Shown here: positions 8,286-16,700 of the stretch, piece after piece
How the letters are laid out: every line of letters begins with the position of its first letter
Position numbering within the stretch: position 1 is the stretch's first letter
NCBI GenBank assembly: GCA_029261135.1
Contig: JAJDBX010000020.1
Location: forward strand, 20,781-84,780
DNA: 64,000 bases
DNA from: Nitrospirota bacterium
GTDB lineage: Bacteria > Nitrospirota > Nitrospiria > SBBL01 > JAADHI01
Direction: 5' to 3'
Program-made: the position numbers and the translations under genes
The notes under the pieces: model-generated
The model's input: the letters and a program-made list of their open reading frames with translations, nothing else
Database searches by the model: none
What the model was told of the DNA's origin: nothing

Positions 8286-9104
8286 ATGCATAACGTATTG
8301 TTTTTTAAAGCGACTCTCCTCTTCTACTTTTTAGGAACGGCACTATTCCTCTTAAATCTTTGGGACAACCGGAAAGATCAAGGCCATACGAAACAAATAT
8401 CATGGCCACAAAAGTTTGCTCTTTTTTCCACAGGCGCTGGTTTTATTTGCCACACGATCGCCTTGGGCATCCGGCTCAAAGAGGGTGATTATGTTCCCCT
8501 TGCAAACCTACATGAGGCCCTTTCTTTTTTTTCATGGGCGATTGTCCTCGCTTTTTTTTGGGTCGAAATTAAATATCAACTTTACATTCTGGGCTCATTC
8601 ATTCTCCCCCTCGCTTTTCTTTCGCTTATCTCCGTGACCGCACTGCCCAGCGAAAGCCCATCGCTCAATCCAACTTTAATGAACGCCTGGTTTGGACTAC
8701 ACACTATCCTCTCCATCCTCGGGATTGTCGCCTTTACGATTGCATTTCTGGCCGGCATTATCTACTTGATCCAAGATCGATTTTTGAAATCCAAACAACT
8801 CAATACCCTTTACGCCAAACTGCCCTCTCTCGACATGTTAGACCGATGGAACAAGCAGGCAATACTTATGGGATTTCCTCTTTTAACTCTCGGCATTATT
8901 TCAGGGGCACTATGGTCTCAATATACTTTGGGGACACTATGGGGGAAAAATAATTCAAAACAAGCCCTTTCATTGGGTATCTGGATTTTCTACTTATTGG
9001 TACTGCACGGCCGCATTAATATTGGATGGCGGGCTAAAAAAGCGGCCCGCTTGGCTATTATCGGTTTTATCGGAGTGATTTTTATTTTTTTTACCCTCGC
9101 ATAA
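8286..9104 (+). CDS. ccsA: CcsA/HemX-family inner-membrane cytochrome c assembly protein
   Basis: Multi-spanning membrane protein of the heme-handling family that includes CcsA (system II cytochrome c maturation) and HemX. The 272 residues form about eight hydrophobic segments. Conserved family features include the His in GFICHTIALG, the tract PLANLHEALSFFSWAI, the His of WFGLHTILSILG, and the late GTLWG...LGIWIFYLLVLHGR with its His. Four conserved histidines at membrane edges are known heme ligands in CcsA proteins. A gene of this family directly before hemA is a widespread arrangement (hemX-hemA), consistent with a role in heme export or in setting HemA levels. Whether it acts in cytochrome c assembly or as HemX cannot be told from sequence. 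Confidence 0.85.
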   Translation: MHNVLFFKATLLFYFLGTALFLLNLWDNRKDQGHTKQISWPQKFALFSTGAGFICHTIALGIRLKEGDYVPLANLHEALSFFSWAIVLAFFWVEIKYQLYILGSFILPLAFLSLISVTALPSESPSLNPTLMNAWFGLHTILSILGIVAFTIAFLAGIIYLIQDRFLKSKQLNTLYAKLPSLDMLDRWNKQAILMGFPLLTLGIISGALWSQYTLGTLWGKNNSKQALSLGIWIFYLLVLHGRINIGWRAKKAARLAIIGFIGVIFIFFTLA

Positions 9105-9118
9105 ATGGAAACAAGACT

Positions 9119-10423
9119 ATGAATATCGTCATTGTTGGACTCAATCACCGAACAGCCTCTCTCGACATCCGAGAGCGACTCTCCATTTCTGAAGAGAAAA
9201 TGGGCGACGCCCTTTACAAGCTCACCTCTGATGACATGATTGAAGAAGGCTTAATCTTATCCACTTGCAACCGGGTGGAGGTATGCGCAGTGGTCAAAGA
9301 AACCCATCGTGGGTTTAACGCAATAAAGAACTTTTTGGCGACACAAGACACGGGGCTCTCCCTTGAGGCGATTGCCCCAAGCCTTTATATCCACTCCTCA
9401 TCGAAAGCCATTGAACATTTATATCGTGTGGCATCCAGTCTCGATTCAATGATCGTCGGGGAACCACAAATCTTAGGACAACTTAAAGATGCCTTCGACC
9501 ACGCCATTTTGCACAAAACAACCGGCATCATCCTCAACAAAGCGTTTAAAAAGGCCATTTCCGTCGCCAAGCGTGTAAGAACAGAAACAAAAATTGCTGA
9601 AAGTGCTGTATCGATCAGTTTTGCCGCCGTGGAATTGGCAAAAAAAATTTTTGGAAACCTCAACAAAAAATCCGTACTCCTCATCGGCGCGGGTCAGATG
9701 GCCGAGCTGGCTGCACGCCACTTTGTCGGAAATGGGGTACAATCCATCACGATTACAAATCGAAGCTATGAACGCGCCGTCGATCTCGCCTCATCCTTTA
9801 ACGGCAGTCCGGTGAAATTTGAAGATTTCCCATCACAAATGGTGAAATCTGACATCGTGCTTTGCTCTTCCGGCGCACCCCATTATTTAATCAATGCCGA
9901 AATGATAAAAGAAGTCATCGCCCTTCGCAAAAACAGGCCGATCTTCTTTATCGACATTTCCGTTCCACGCAATATCGACCCTGAAATCAACATATTAGAC
10001 AATGTATTTCTTTACGACATTGACGATTTACAGCATTCGGTGGAAACCAATATCGAATCGAGAAAAAAAGAAGCGCTCAAAGCCGAAGAGATCATCACTG
10101 AAGAAATTGTCACTTTTGCACATTGGTTCAAATCACTTGATGCTGTCCCGATGATTGTCGCCCTCAAAGACCGGGCAGAAGCCATTCGTCAGACCGAATT
10201 GGAGAAAATATCGGGCAAGTTGGGAGATCTCACCGAGTCACAGAAAAAAGCGCTGGATGGACTGACCGCTTCAATCGTCAACAAACTACTCCACAGCCCT
10301 TTGACCGTTCTAAAAAAAGAAGTCAACTCGACAAATGGGAACATGATCTTAGAAACCACGCGGAAACTATTCGAACTCGAAGAACTGCTCTCTCAAACGC
10401 AAGAGGAGAAAAAGAAAGGTTGA
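9119..10423 (+). CDS. hemA: Glutamyl-tRNA reductase
   Basis: First committed enzyme of C5-pathway tetrapyrrole synthesis: it reduces Glu-tRNA(Glu) to glutamate-1-semialdehyde with NADPH. The 434 residues carry the catalytic Cys50 in LSTCNRVEVCAVV, the substrate loop GLNHRTASLDIRERL, the EPQILGQLKDAF region, the Rossmann motif LLIGAGQMAELAARH, and the C-terminal dimerisation helices. Here it supplies precursor for heme and also for the cobalamin pathway encoded at 50-64 kb. It sits 14 bases after the ccsA-like gene and overlaps the next gene by 4 bases. Confidence 0.97.
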   Translation: MNIVIVGLNHRTASLDIRERLSISEEKMGDALYKLTSDDMIEEGLILSTCNRVEVCAVVKETHRGFNAIKNFLATQDTGLSLEAIAPSLYIHSSSKAIEHLYRVASSLDSMIVGEPQILGQLKDAFDHAILHKTTGIILNKAFKKAISVAKRVRTETKIAESAVSISFAAVELAKKIFGNLNKKSVLLIGAGQMAELAARHFVGNGVQSITITNRSYERAVDLASSFNGSPVKFEDFPSQMVKSDIVLCSSGAPHYLINAEMIKEVIALRKNRPIFFIDISVPRNIDPEINILDNVFLYDIDDLQHSVETNIESRKKEALKAEEIITEEIVTFAHWFKSLDAVPMIVALKDRAEAIRQTELEKISGKLGDLTESQKKALDGLTASIVNKLLHSPLTVLKKEVNSTNGNMILETTRKLFELEELLSQTQEEKKKG

Positions 10424-11637
10424 AGATTTTCCAAATTGTCAAAAAAAATGGGATTGTTTTTTTGATCGGACTTTTTATCTTCACAATATTGGCCTGTACA
10501 CTCGATCAAGTCAAACCCCTCAGTCAAATGCGAGAAAAAAAAAGCCATCGAACTGGATCGCCCAATCTACCTGAAAACATCATACCCCATCAGAAATCAG
10601 CACAGAAACCGCAGGAAAAATACGGATTAATTGGAAGCTTCAGCACGGGAGAGTTAAGTTACGTTCGCTCACTGCTTGCCGACGATGATGCGGTATGGGT
10701 CGGCACCACAGAAGGCATCATCCAAGTTTCAACACGAACGGGTGACCCAATTTCAACCTATTCTATGCAAGACGGACTATTAAGTCCTTATATTTTTACC
10801 ATCAATAAAGGACCTCACAATCAATATTGGTTTGGCACCAATAACGGCGGTTTAAGTTTGTTCGATGGGGAAAAATGGAAAACCTACCTCCCTGCCGATG
10901 GCTTGGCAGATTTTTGGGTTTACGGCGTCGATTTTGCCGCCGACGGAACGGCCTGGATTGCTACTTGGAACGGGGTCAGCCACTTTGACGGAACAAACTT
11001 TACAAATTACAACATGACAGATGGCTTGGCTGACCGCTGGGTTTATGCCCTCTCTATTGATCAATCGGGTGCCATTTGGTTCGGAACAGAAGGAGGCGTC
11101 AGCCGTCTAGATGCTCAAGGTCGGTGGCATACCTGGCGACATCGCGACGGCCTCGGGGCACCCAATCGCTTAGGACTTTCTCAAAGTGACAATACGGGGT
11201 TTGGGACACAAACCCATTCCGAAAAAGAGGATTACCGGCACAAACACAACCTATCGGTATTGGATCCCAGTGGGAATGAAACCTATAATAAAAACTATGT
11301 GTTCTCCATGGCCATTGACCCTGAAGGGAATAAATGGTTTGGTACTTGGGGGGGCGGGGCCAGCCGTTTTGACGGAAAAAAATGGCAAAACTTTACAACA
11401 GACGATGGCCTGGCAGGAAATATTGTCTACGCGGTCACAATCGATCCTTACGATGGGGCAATTTGGTTTGGCACAAATCACGGGGTATCACGTTTTGATG
11501 GGATCAACTGGATCAGCATTACCCGCAGAGATGGGCTTGCCAACGAAAATATCTACGCCGTCGCCATAGACCGCGAGCAACGTATTTGGTTGGGGGAAAA
11601 AGGAGGCGTTGATGTCTGGGCCTCCAAAACAGAATAA
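10420..11637 (+). CDS. Lipoprotein with two-component-regulator-type beta-propeller repeats
   Basis: The 405-residue product has a lipoprotein signal: a basic N-terminus, a hydrophobic core and the lipobox ILAC with Cys26, so it should be anchored outside the cytoplasm. After a polar linker (about 30-75) come five or six repeats of the Reg_prop type (pattern WFGTxxGGxSxFDGxxWxxYxxxDGLADxxVYGVxxDxxG), which form a seven-bladed sensor propeller in hybrid histidine kinases. There is no kinase or receiver domain here. The start is the TTG that overlaps the hemA stop by 4 bases, so it is coupled to hemA. Its role is unknown. The context (between hemA and hemC) could mean heme-linked envelope sensing, or mere co-transcription. 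Confidence 0.8.
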   Translation: MKIFQIVKKNGIVFLIGLFIFTILACTLDQVKPLSQMREKKSHRTGSPNLPENIIPHQKSAQKPQEKYGLIGSFSTGELSYVRSLLADDDAVWVGTTEGIIQVSTRTGDPISTYSMQDGLLSPYIFTINKGPHNQYWFGTNNGGLSLFDGEKWKTYLPADGLADFWVYGVDFAADGTAWIATWNGVSHFDGTNFTNYNMTDGLADRWVYALSIDQSGAIWFGTEGGVSRLDAQGRWHTWRHRDGLGAPNRLGLSQSDNTGFGTQTHSEKEDYRHKHNLSVLDPSGNETYNKNYVFSMAIDPEGNKWFGTWGGGASRFDGKKWQNFTTDDGLAGNIVYAVTIDPYDGAIWFGTNHGVSRFDGINWISITRRDGLANENIYAVAIDREQRIWLGEKGGVDVWASKTE

Positions 11638-11690
11638 CCCCCTTCTCAAACCATTGAAATCATATTAAATTTTTAAGAGGGCAAAAAAGC

Positions 11691-12623
11691 GTGTCAAAAA
11701 AAACAATACAAATTGGAAGCCGCGGCTCCAAACTTGCGCTCTGGCAGGCAGAGTGGGTACAACAGCAGCTACAGTCACAAGACATCACGGCAGAGATCCA
11801 AATTATTAAAACAAAGGGAGACAAGATACTTGATGTCCCTTTGGCCAAAGTGGGTGGAAAAGGACTTTTTGTCAAAGAGATTGAAGATGCCCTCTTAGAA
11901 AAGAAGATCGACCTTGCCGTTCACAGCATGAAAGACATGCCCGGAGAAATTCCATCAGGCCTTAAAATCGGGGCGATCCCAGAACGTGAAGATCCTTGCG
12001 ATGCGATTATCGCCAGAGAAGGGCTTACGCTCGATACGCTTCCAAGAGGTGCCACAGTCGGCACCAGCTCCCTTCGGCGGCAGGCACAGCTTTTGGCAAT
12101 TCGTCCCGATCTTAAGATCGTTTCCCTCCGTGGAAACCTGGACACACGCCTTCGGAAACTTAAAGAAGGAGAATTTGATGCGATTTTACTTGCAGCCGCT
12201 GGTCTTCACCGGCTCGGATGGGGCGCGGAAATCACAGAAACCCTAGCAGCCGAGCGCTTTGTACCCGCCATTGCGCAAGGGGCGCTCAGCATTGAAACAC
12301 GCTGTGAAGATCCTGAAGTTAACGGGGTGATTGCCTTTTTGAATCATCCCGAAACCACCACAGCCGTTACCGCAGAAAGGGCGATGCTGGCACGGCTTGA
12401 AGGCGGCTGCCAAGTTCCTATCGGCGGCTACGCCACCCTTTCAGGCCATGAAATCACCCTTGAAGGGCTCGTCGCAAGCCTCGATGGAAAAGAAATCATC
12501 CGAGAAAAACAAAGCGGAAAAACTTCTAAAGCCCAGCAACTGGGCATTTCAGTCGCCGAGGCTTTATTGGAAAAGGGCGCAGAGAAAATTTTGAAATCGG
12601 TTTATTCAGATCATAGTAAATAA
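11691..12623 (+). CDS. hemC: Hydroxymethylbilane synthase (porphobilinogen deaminase)
   Basis: Joins four porphobilinogen units into hydroxymethylbilane. The 310 residues contain the substrate- and cofactor-binding motifs IGSRGSKLALWQAEWV, AVHSMKDMPGEIP (with the catalytic Asp of the HSxKD motif), TSSLRRQAQLL, and the dipyrromethane attachment Cys240 in LEGGCQVPIGGYA. Translation starts with GTG at 11691, preceded by AAGAGGG. A 53-base gap separates it from the propeller lipoprotein. No hemD or hemB follows; the plus-strand block ends here, facing the convergent proteasome locus. Confidence 0.97.
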   Translation: MSKKTIQIGSRGSKLALWQAEWVQQQLQSQDITAEIQIIKTKGDKILDVPLAKVGGKGLFVKEIEDALLEKKIDLAVHSMKDMPGEIPSGLKIGAIPEREDPCDAIIAREGLTLDTLPRGATVGTSSLRRQAQLLAIRPDLKIVSLRGNLDTRLRKLKEGEFDAILLAAAGLHRLGWGAEITETLAAERFVPAIAQGALSIETRCEDPEVNGVIAFLNHPETTTAVTAERAMLARLEGGCQVPIGGYATLSGHEITLEGLVASLDGKEIIREKQSGKTSKAQQLGISVAEALLEKGAEKILKSVYSDHSK

Positions 12624-12654
12624 ACAACGAAACTAAAATCTATAAAACAAAAAT

Positions 12655-12668
12655 TAGGACGCGTCCTA
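12655..12668. repeat. 14-base palindrome in the hemC/M23 convergent gap
   Basis: TAGGACGCGTCCTA is a perfect palindrome in the 119-base gap between the converging hemC and M23 genes, followed by a short second inverted repeat (TCCTAT...ATAGGA). It could form a hairpin that ends transcription from either side, but it lacks a clear T-run, so the role is uncertain. Confidence 0.35.
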
Positions 12669-12742
12669 TCCATAAAAATAGGAATACAGAGCCGATCGAC
12701 ATCAAGAAAAATGGGGGACGATGAGTAAAGGAGGCTGAATAT

Positions 12743-13618
12743 TTAGTCGAATTTCGTGTCTACGAGTGCGTAAGGGTCTATTTTTGCGCTGTTTAATCGC
12801 ATGCCCCAGTGAAGATGCGGACCGGTCACGCGTCCTGTTTTTCCAACGGAGCCAATTTGATCACCTGCTTTAACCATCGTGCCTTCCTTTACATCAACGG
12901 CTGATAGATGAAAATACATGCTGATGAGGCCTAAGCCGTGATCAATGACAACAGAACGCCCGTTAAAAAAGAAGTGCCCCACTAAGACGACTTTTCCATG
13001 ATTGGGTGCAATAATCGGGGTACCGGTGGGGGCTGAGATATCTTCTCCGGTGTGGGATCTTTTGGGTTGGCCATTGATGAGTCGGCGGCGTCCAAAGGTC
13101 CCCTGCCTTTTTCCTTTGACCGGGGGCAAAAACGAACCCTGCCAAAGCTTTTCATTGACGCTTTGGCCAAAAGCCGCTCTCATCAATCTTTTCTCTTGCC
13201 GTACGCGTTTCAGCGTAGGGGCATCAAGATCCACTTTCTTTTTCGGGAGCGTCAGCTCTTGAAGGCCAAATTTTGCCGCCTGAACCTCTATGACATCTCT
13301 CTGCTTAACTGTTTTTCCCTTTATCTTCCAAGTGCTTAAAAAAGGAATTTTTCCAAGTGCTTGATCCATGTCGATGCCAATAAGCGCGACAAATTCGCCT
13401 TGTTCTATTTCAAAATAAGGGATGGAGCCTCCCTTAAATACGCCCTCAACTGAAGTCGCACCTAACCCCGGCTTTACGACGATTCGCGCAAGACCACCTT
13501 GCTTCACCTGGATCGCCTCTTCAGCCCAGGCAGAGGGACTTAAGAGAAAACAAAAGAAGAGCACTGTAGCAATAAAAAGGGTTTTATTTCTGGGCATCTG
13601 CTGCTGCAATGAGTTCAT
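12743..13618 (-). CDS. Exported M23-family (LytM-type) metallopeptidase
   Basis: Secreted zinc endopeptidase fold that cuts peptidoglycan crosslinks, or a catalytically altered regulator of such enzymes. A signal peptide (hydrophobic VLFFCFLLSPSAWA) precedes the mature part. The C-terminal domain has the expected zinc ligands: HTGEDIS (HxxxD), FHLS and HLHWG (HxH). The Met eight residues in (13597) gives a tighter signal peptide and is a plausible alternative start; neither has a strong ribosome binding site. Both starts overlap the end of pafA (by 14-35 bases), so this gene is translationally tied to the proteasome locus although its product leaves the cytoplasm. Confidence 0.87.
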   Translation of the reverse strand: MNSLQQQMPRNKTLFIATVLFFCFLLSPSAWAEEAIQVKQGGLARIVVKPGLGATSVEGVFKGGSIPYFEIEQGEFVALIGIDMDQALGKIPFLSTWKIKGKTVKQRDVIEVQAAKFGLQELTLPKKKVDLDAPTLKRVRQEKRLMRAAFGQSVNEKLWQGSFLPPVKGKRQGTFGRRRLINGQPKRSHTGEDISAPTGTPIIAPNHGKVVLVGHFFFNGRSVVIDHGLGLISMYFHLSAVDVKEGTMVKAGDQIGSVGKTGRVTGPHLHWGMRLNSAKIDPYALVDTKFD

Positions 13619-14951
13619 TCACTCGTTGATTTTCAGAAGAAAAGGGATCCATACACAAAATGGTCTCTTCCCAATACCCATTCAATTTCAGGTAGGTCCA
13701 ATCGACAGTATACGATCTGTTTTTGGCTTTTGCAAAACGAATAAAATCACCACGGGTCTTGGCACGCGTCGTTTGAGGCGGGTTTTCAATGGCCTCCTCA
13801 ATGTCTTTTTCGGTCGCGACACGTTCAATCAGACCCGCGCGATCCAACATATAATAAAGTCCCCGATCTTGATTGATATCATGATATTGCAGATCCATCA
13901 TCGCAATACGGGGATCGTCTAAACCACAGCCTTTTTTGTCCATATATGAATGAATTAAGCCCTTTTTTGCGACCCAATCCAGTTCACGATCCAGACGAGA
14001 GGGGTCTTCTTCAAGTCCATCCAAGATATATTCCCATCGATCAACAATATCCTGACTAATCGGATCTTCCTCAGAAAAAGAGAGGTATTCTTTTGCTTTT
14101 TCGAGATAGCGGCGCTGGATCTCAATCGCCGACATTTCTTTTCCTTTTTCAAGACGAATCCGTTTTTTTAAGGTAAGATCACGAGAAACTTCGCGCATGG
14201 CTTTGACCGGATCATCCAGTTCAACCCCTTCGAGAAAAAACCGATCTTCAATCATCGCGAGAATAATGGCCGTAATCCCCACTTTGAGATAGCTGGCGTA
14301 TTCTGACATATTTGAATCACCCACGATGATATGAAGCCGACGGTATTTTTCGGCATCCGCATGCGGTTCATCACGGGTGTTGATAATACTTCGAGAGGAA
14401 GTGGTTGAGGAGGAGGTTTTTTCGTGAATATGTTGAGAGCGCTGTGAAATAAAGAAGTGACTTTTTCCGGCGATTTTTAAAACTTTTCCTGCGCCAGTAT
14501 AAATCTGTCGTGTCACAAAAAAAGGAATCAATTGCTCCGTCACTTTCCAAAAATCAACATCACGCCGCATCAAATAATTTTCATGGCAACCGTAAGTATT
14601 CCCCATGGAATCGGTATTATTTTTGTAAATATAGATATCCCCTGAAAGCCCTTCTTCCTGCAACCTTTTTTGTGCGACAGGCAGACAGCGCTCTAAAAGA
14701 CGTTCCCCCGCTTTGTCATGGACAATCGTATCGAAGACTTGATCACATTCAGGGGTCGCATATTCGGGATGGCATCCCGTATCTTGATAAAATCGGGCAC
14801 CATTACTTAAGAACGCGTTGGAGGGCCAACTGTTGGGAATCAAACCCTCAAAAACATAACCGAGGATTTTCTCCATGGGAAGATAAACCTTCCCATGTGG
14901 GGTAAAAATTAGACCATATTCGGTTTCGAGACCAAAGATGCGGTTTTTCAT
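13584..14951 (-). CDS. pafA: Pup-protein ligase PafA
   Basis: Ligates the C-terminal Glu of Pup to lysines of target proteins through a glutamyl-phosphate intermediate, marking them for the proteasome. The 455 residues follow the carboxylate-amine ligase fold. FGLETEYGL holds the first metal-binding Glu, and FYQDTGCHPEYATPECD holds the likely catalytic Asp57 (Asp64 in actinobacterial PafA). Further motifs are IYKNNTDSMGNTYGCHENYL and INTRDEPHADAEKYRRLH. It lacks the extra loop that marks Dop (compare the gene at 16701-18176), which is why the two paralogues can be told apart. It lies 49 bases after prcA and overlaps the M23 gene. Confidence 0.95.
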   Translation of the reverse strand: MKNRIFGLETEYGLIFTPHGKVYLPMEKILGYVFEGLIPNSWPSNAFLSNGARFYQDTGCHPEYATPECDQVFDTIVHDKAGERLLERCLPVAQKRLQEEGLSGDIYIYKNNTDSMGNTYGCHENYLMRRDVDFWKVTEQLIPFFVTRQIYTGAGKVLKIAGKSHFFISQRSQHIHEKTSSSTTSSRSIINTRDEPHADAEKYRRLHIIVGDSNMSEYASYLKVGITAIILAMIEDRFFLEGVELDDPVKAMREVSRDLTLKKRIRLEKGKEMSAIEIQRRYLEKAKEYLSFSEEDPISQDIVDRWEYILDGLEEDPSRLDRELDWVAKKGLIHSYMDKKGCGLDDPRIAMMDLQYHDINQDRGLYYMLDRAGLIERVATEKDIEEAIENPPQTTRAKTRGDFIRFAKAKNRSYTVDWTYLKLNGYWEETILCMDPFSSENQRVNELIAAADAQK

Positions 14952-15000
14952 TCACATGCCCTTGCCATCTTTAGTTCGCTCGGATGAATCGTACATTCAC

Positions 15001-15678
15001 TTATTTATTTAAATACTTTTTTACTTCCTTCAAATCCAAGCGCCTAAATTGCCTTCCCTTGGAACTCCGATCTAAAACAGCCACTTCAAGAGACTCAGGG
15101 TCAATGTCATCTTCACTTTCCGCTTCCAAAGCCGTCCAACAAATCGACAATGCCCCTTTCAGGCTGGTCAACTTATATCGACTCTTTAAGGCTTCGGTCA
15201 AATCTTCAGACTGACCGCCGATGACGGTGAAAGATTTTTCATCAAGAATGCTGCCATCAAATTGAATCCGGTACATTTCATTGCCATCTACAGACTCTCC
15301 CACTTCAATAACAAGAATTTCAATCTCCAAGGGTTTCATTTCTTGGCTAAAGACATCTCCGATGGTTTGTGAATAGGCATTGGCCAGGGAACGCGCGGTC
15401 ACATCTTCTCTGCTATAAACATATCCTTTCATATCTGCATGGCGGATGCCTGCTTTACGGAGGTTCTCAAATTCATTGTATTTTCCTGCGCCTGCAAACG
15501 CAATTCTGTCATAAATTTCTGAAATTTTATTTAAGGTACTCGGATTATCCGCAAAGAGTAAAATACCATTTAGAAATTCTAATGCAATCGTAGAACGACC
15601 TCGAGCGATGCCCTTTCGAGCATATTCCGCTTTGTCTTGCATCATTTGTTCGGGTGAGACGTAGTAGGGCATCCCCAT
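15001..15678 (-). CDS. prcA: 20S proteasome alpha subunit
   Basis: Forms the outer heptameric rings of the bacterial 20S proteasome, gating substrate entry and docking the Mpa/ARC ATPase. The 225 residues begin with YYVSPEQMMQDKAEYARKGIARGRSTIAL, the alpha-type N-terminal helix (H0) that beta subunits lack. They continue with LQKI-like NKISEIYDRIAFAGAGKYNEFENLR and DVTARSLANAYSQ, closely matching actinobacterial PrcA. There is no propeptide or N-terminal Thr, as expected for the inactive alpha type. It starts 3 bases after the prcB stop. The tail is acidic, then basic, and ends LKKYLNK-like. Confidence 0.94.
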   Translation of the reverse strand: MGMPYYVSPEQMMQDKAEYARKGIARGRSTIALEFLNGILLFADNPSTLNKISEIYDRIAFAGAGKYNEFENLRKAGIRHADMKGYVYSREDVTARSLANAYSQTIGDVFSQEMKPLEIEILVIEVGESVDGNEMYRIQFDGSILDEKSFTVIGGQSEDLTEALKSRYKLTSLKGALSICWTALEAESEDDIDPESLEVAVLDRSSKGRQFRRLDLKEVKKYLNK

Positions 15679-15681
15679 AAT

Positions 15682-16488
15682 TTATTGTCCTTCCCTTAAT
15701 CTTTCGAGTATCTCTTCATAAATGGCTTGCACATCCTCATCCGGCACATCCATCACGCCTTTTTTGCTCATGACCATCACATTCGGAAAAATCCCTCTTA
15801 ACATGTCAGGACCTCCGGTTGCGACATCCGCTTCTGCCGCATCGTAAATCGCTTCTAAAGCTACACGAATCGCCTCATCACGCGATAGATTCGGCTTAAA
15901 CATTCGTTTTAATGTCCCTTTGGCATCCCGTCCCCCGGAACCGGTTGCGTAATATTCTCGTTCTTCATATCGCCCACCGGCCACATCAAATTTAAAGATT
16001 CTGCCGGTTTTTCGTTTTAGGTCATAACCAGCATAAATCGGAATCACCACCAATCCCTGCATCGCCATGGGTAGGTTTGCCTTAATCATCTGGGCCAATT
16101 TATTAGCTTTTCCTTCCAATGAAAGGAGATGGCCTTCGAGTTTTTCATAGTGTTCTAATTCAACCTGAAACAATCGCGTCATTTCAATACAGGGCCCTGC
16201 GGCACCCGAGATGGCAATGGCGGAGGTCTCATCCGTTTTATACACTTTTTCGATACGGCGTTCCGAAATAGTGTAGCCCTCCGTCGCCCGACGATCCCCA
16301 CAAATAATAACACCCTCCTGATATCGAAGTGAAAGAATCGTCGTCCCATGCGGAACAGTTTTCAGGATATTTTGACCTTCTGAAAAAGCACCTTTCGCAT
16401 CAATTCGATTTAATATCAGGTCGGGTTGTGAAGATGACAATAAATCCTGGAAACTAGAACCCGGATCATTCAACTGGAAAGGAGTCAC
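15682..16488 (-). CDS. prcB: 20S proteasome beta subunit (catalytic)
   Basis: Catalytic subunit of the inner rings; an N-terminal threonine protease made with a propeptide. Of 268 residues the first 48 look like a propeptide ending in PHG. Thr49 then starts TTILSLRYQEGVIICGDRRAT, giving the catalytic Thr plus the usual Asp (GDRRAT) and the later ISGAAGP region. The family cleaves exactly at G/T. The start codon is GTG at 16488, overlapping the pup stop by one base (coupled translation). DAAEADVATGGPDM near the C-terminus is typical of bacterial PrcB. Confidence 0.95.
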   Translation of the reverse strand: MTPFQLNDPGSSFQDLLSSSQPDLILNRIDAKGAFSEGQNILKTVPHGTTILSLRYQEGVIICGDRRATEGYTISERRIEKVYKTDETSAIAISGAAGPCIEMTRLFQVELEHYEKLEGHLLSLEGKANKLAQMIKANLPMAMQGLVVIPIYAGYDLKRKTGRIFKFDVAGGRYEEREYYATGSGGRDAKGTLKRMFKPNLSRDEAIRVALEAIYDAAEADVATGGPDMLRGIFPNVMVMSKKGVMDVPDEDVQAIYEEILERLREGQ

Positions 16489-16688
16489 TACTCGCCTCCT
16501 TTTTGAACATAGTTTTTGACAAATTCCTCTGCATTCTCTTCCAGAACATCATCGATTTCATCCATGACTTTTTCTAGGTCTTCCTTTATTTTTTTCCCTT
16601 TTTCTACAACTTCGGGATTCGCTTCAACAACAGCATCGTCTTTTGACGATTCTTGTTTTTCTTCCTTTTTTTTATCTTTTTTCTTCAT
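16488..16688 (-). CDS. pup: Prokaryotic ubiquitin-like protein Pup
   Basis: Small disordered protein tag of the Pup-proteasome system. The 66 residues are highly charged with a Lys-rich start (MKKKDKKKEEKQ), a helix-forming middle (EVVEKGKKIKEDLEKVMDEIDDVLEENAEEFVKNYV) that Mpa's coiled coils bind, and the C-terminal GGE. Many actinobacterial Pups end in GGQ and must be deamidated by Dop first; this one is made with Glu and can be ligated directly. It lies between dop (12 bases) and prcB (1-base overlap), the usual place. Confidence 0.95.
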   Translation of the reverse strand: MKKKDKKKEEKQESSKDDAVVEANPEVVEKGKKIKEDLEKVMDEIDDVLEENAEEFVKNYVQKGGE

Positions 16689-16700
16689 CTATCGCTTTCC

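Noticed and set aside
13422..13922. A 166-codon plus-strand open frame across the M23/pafA junction
   Set aside because: Antisense to two well-supported genes, with no recognisable motifs.
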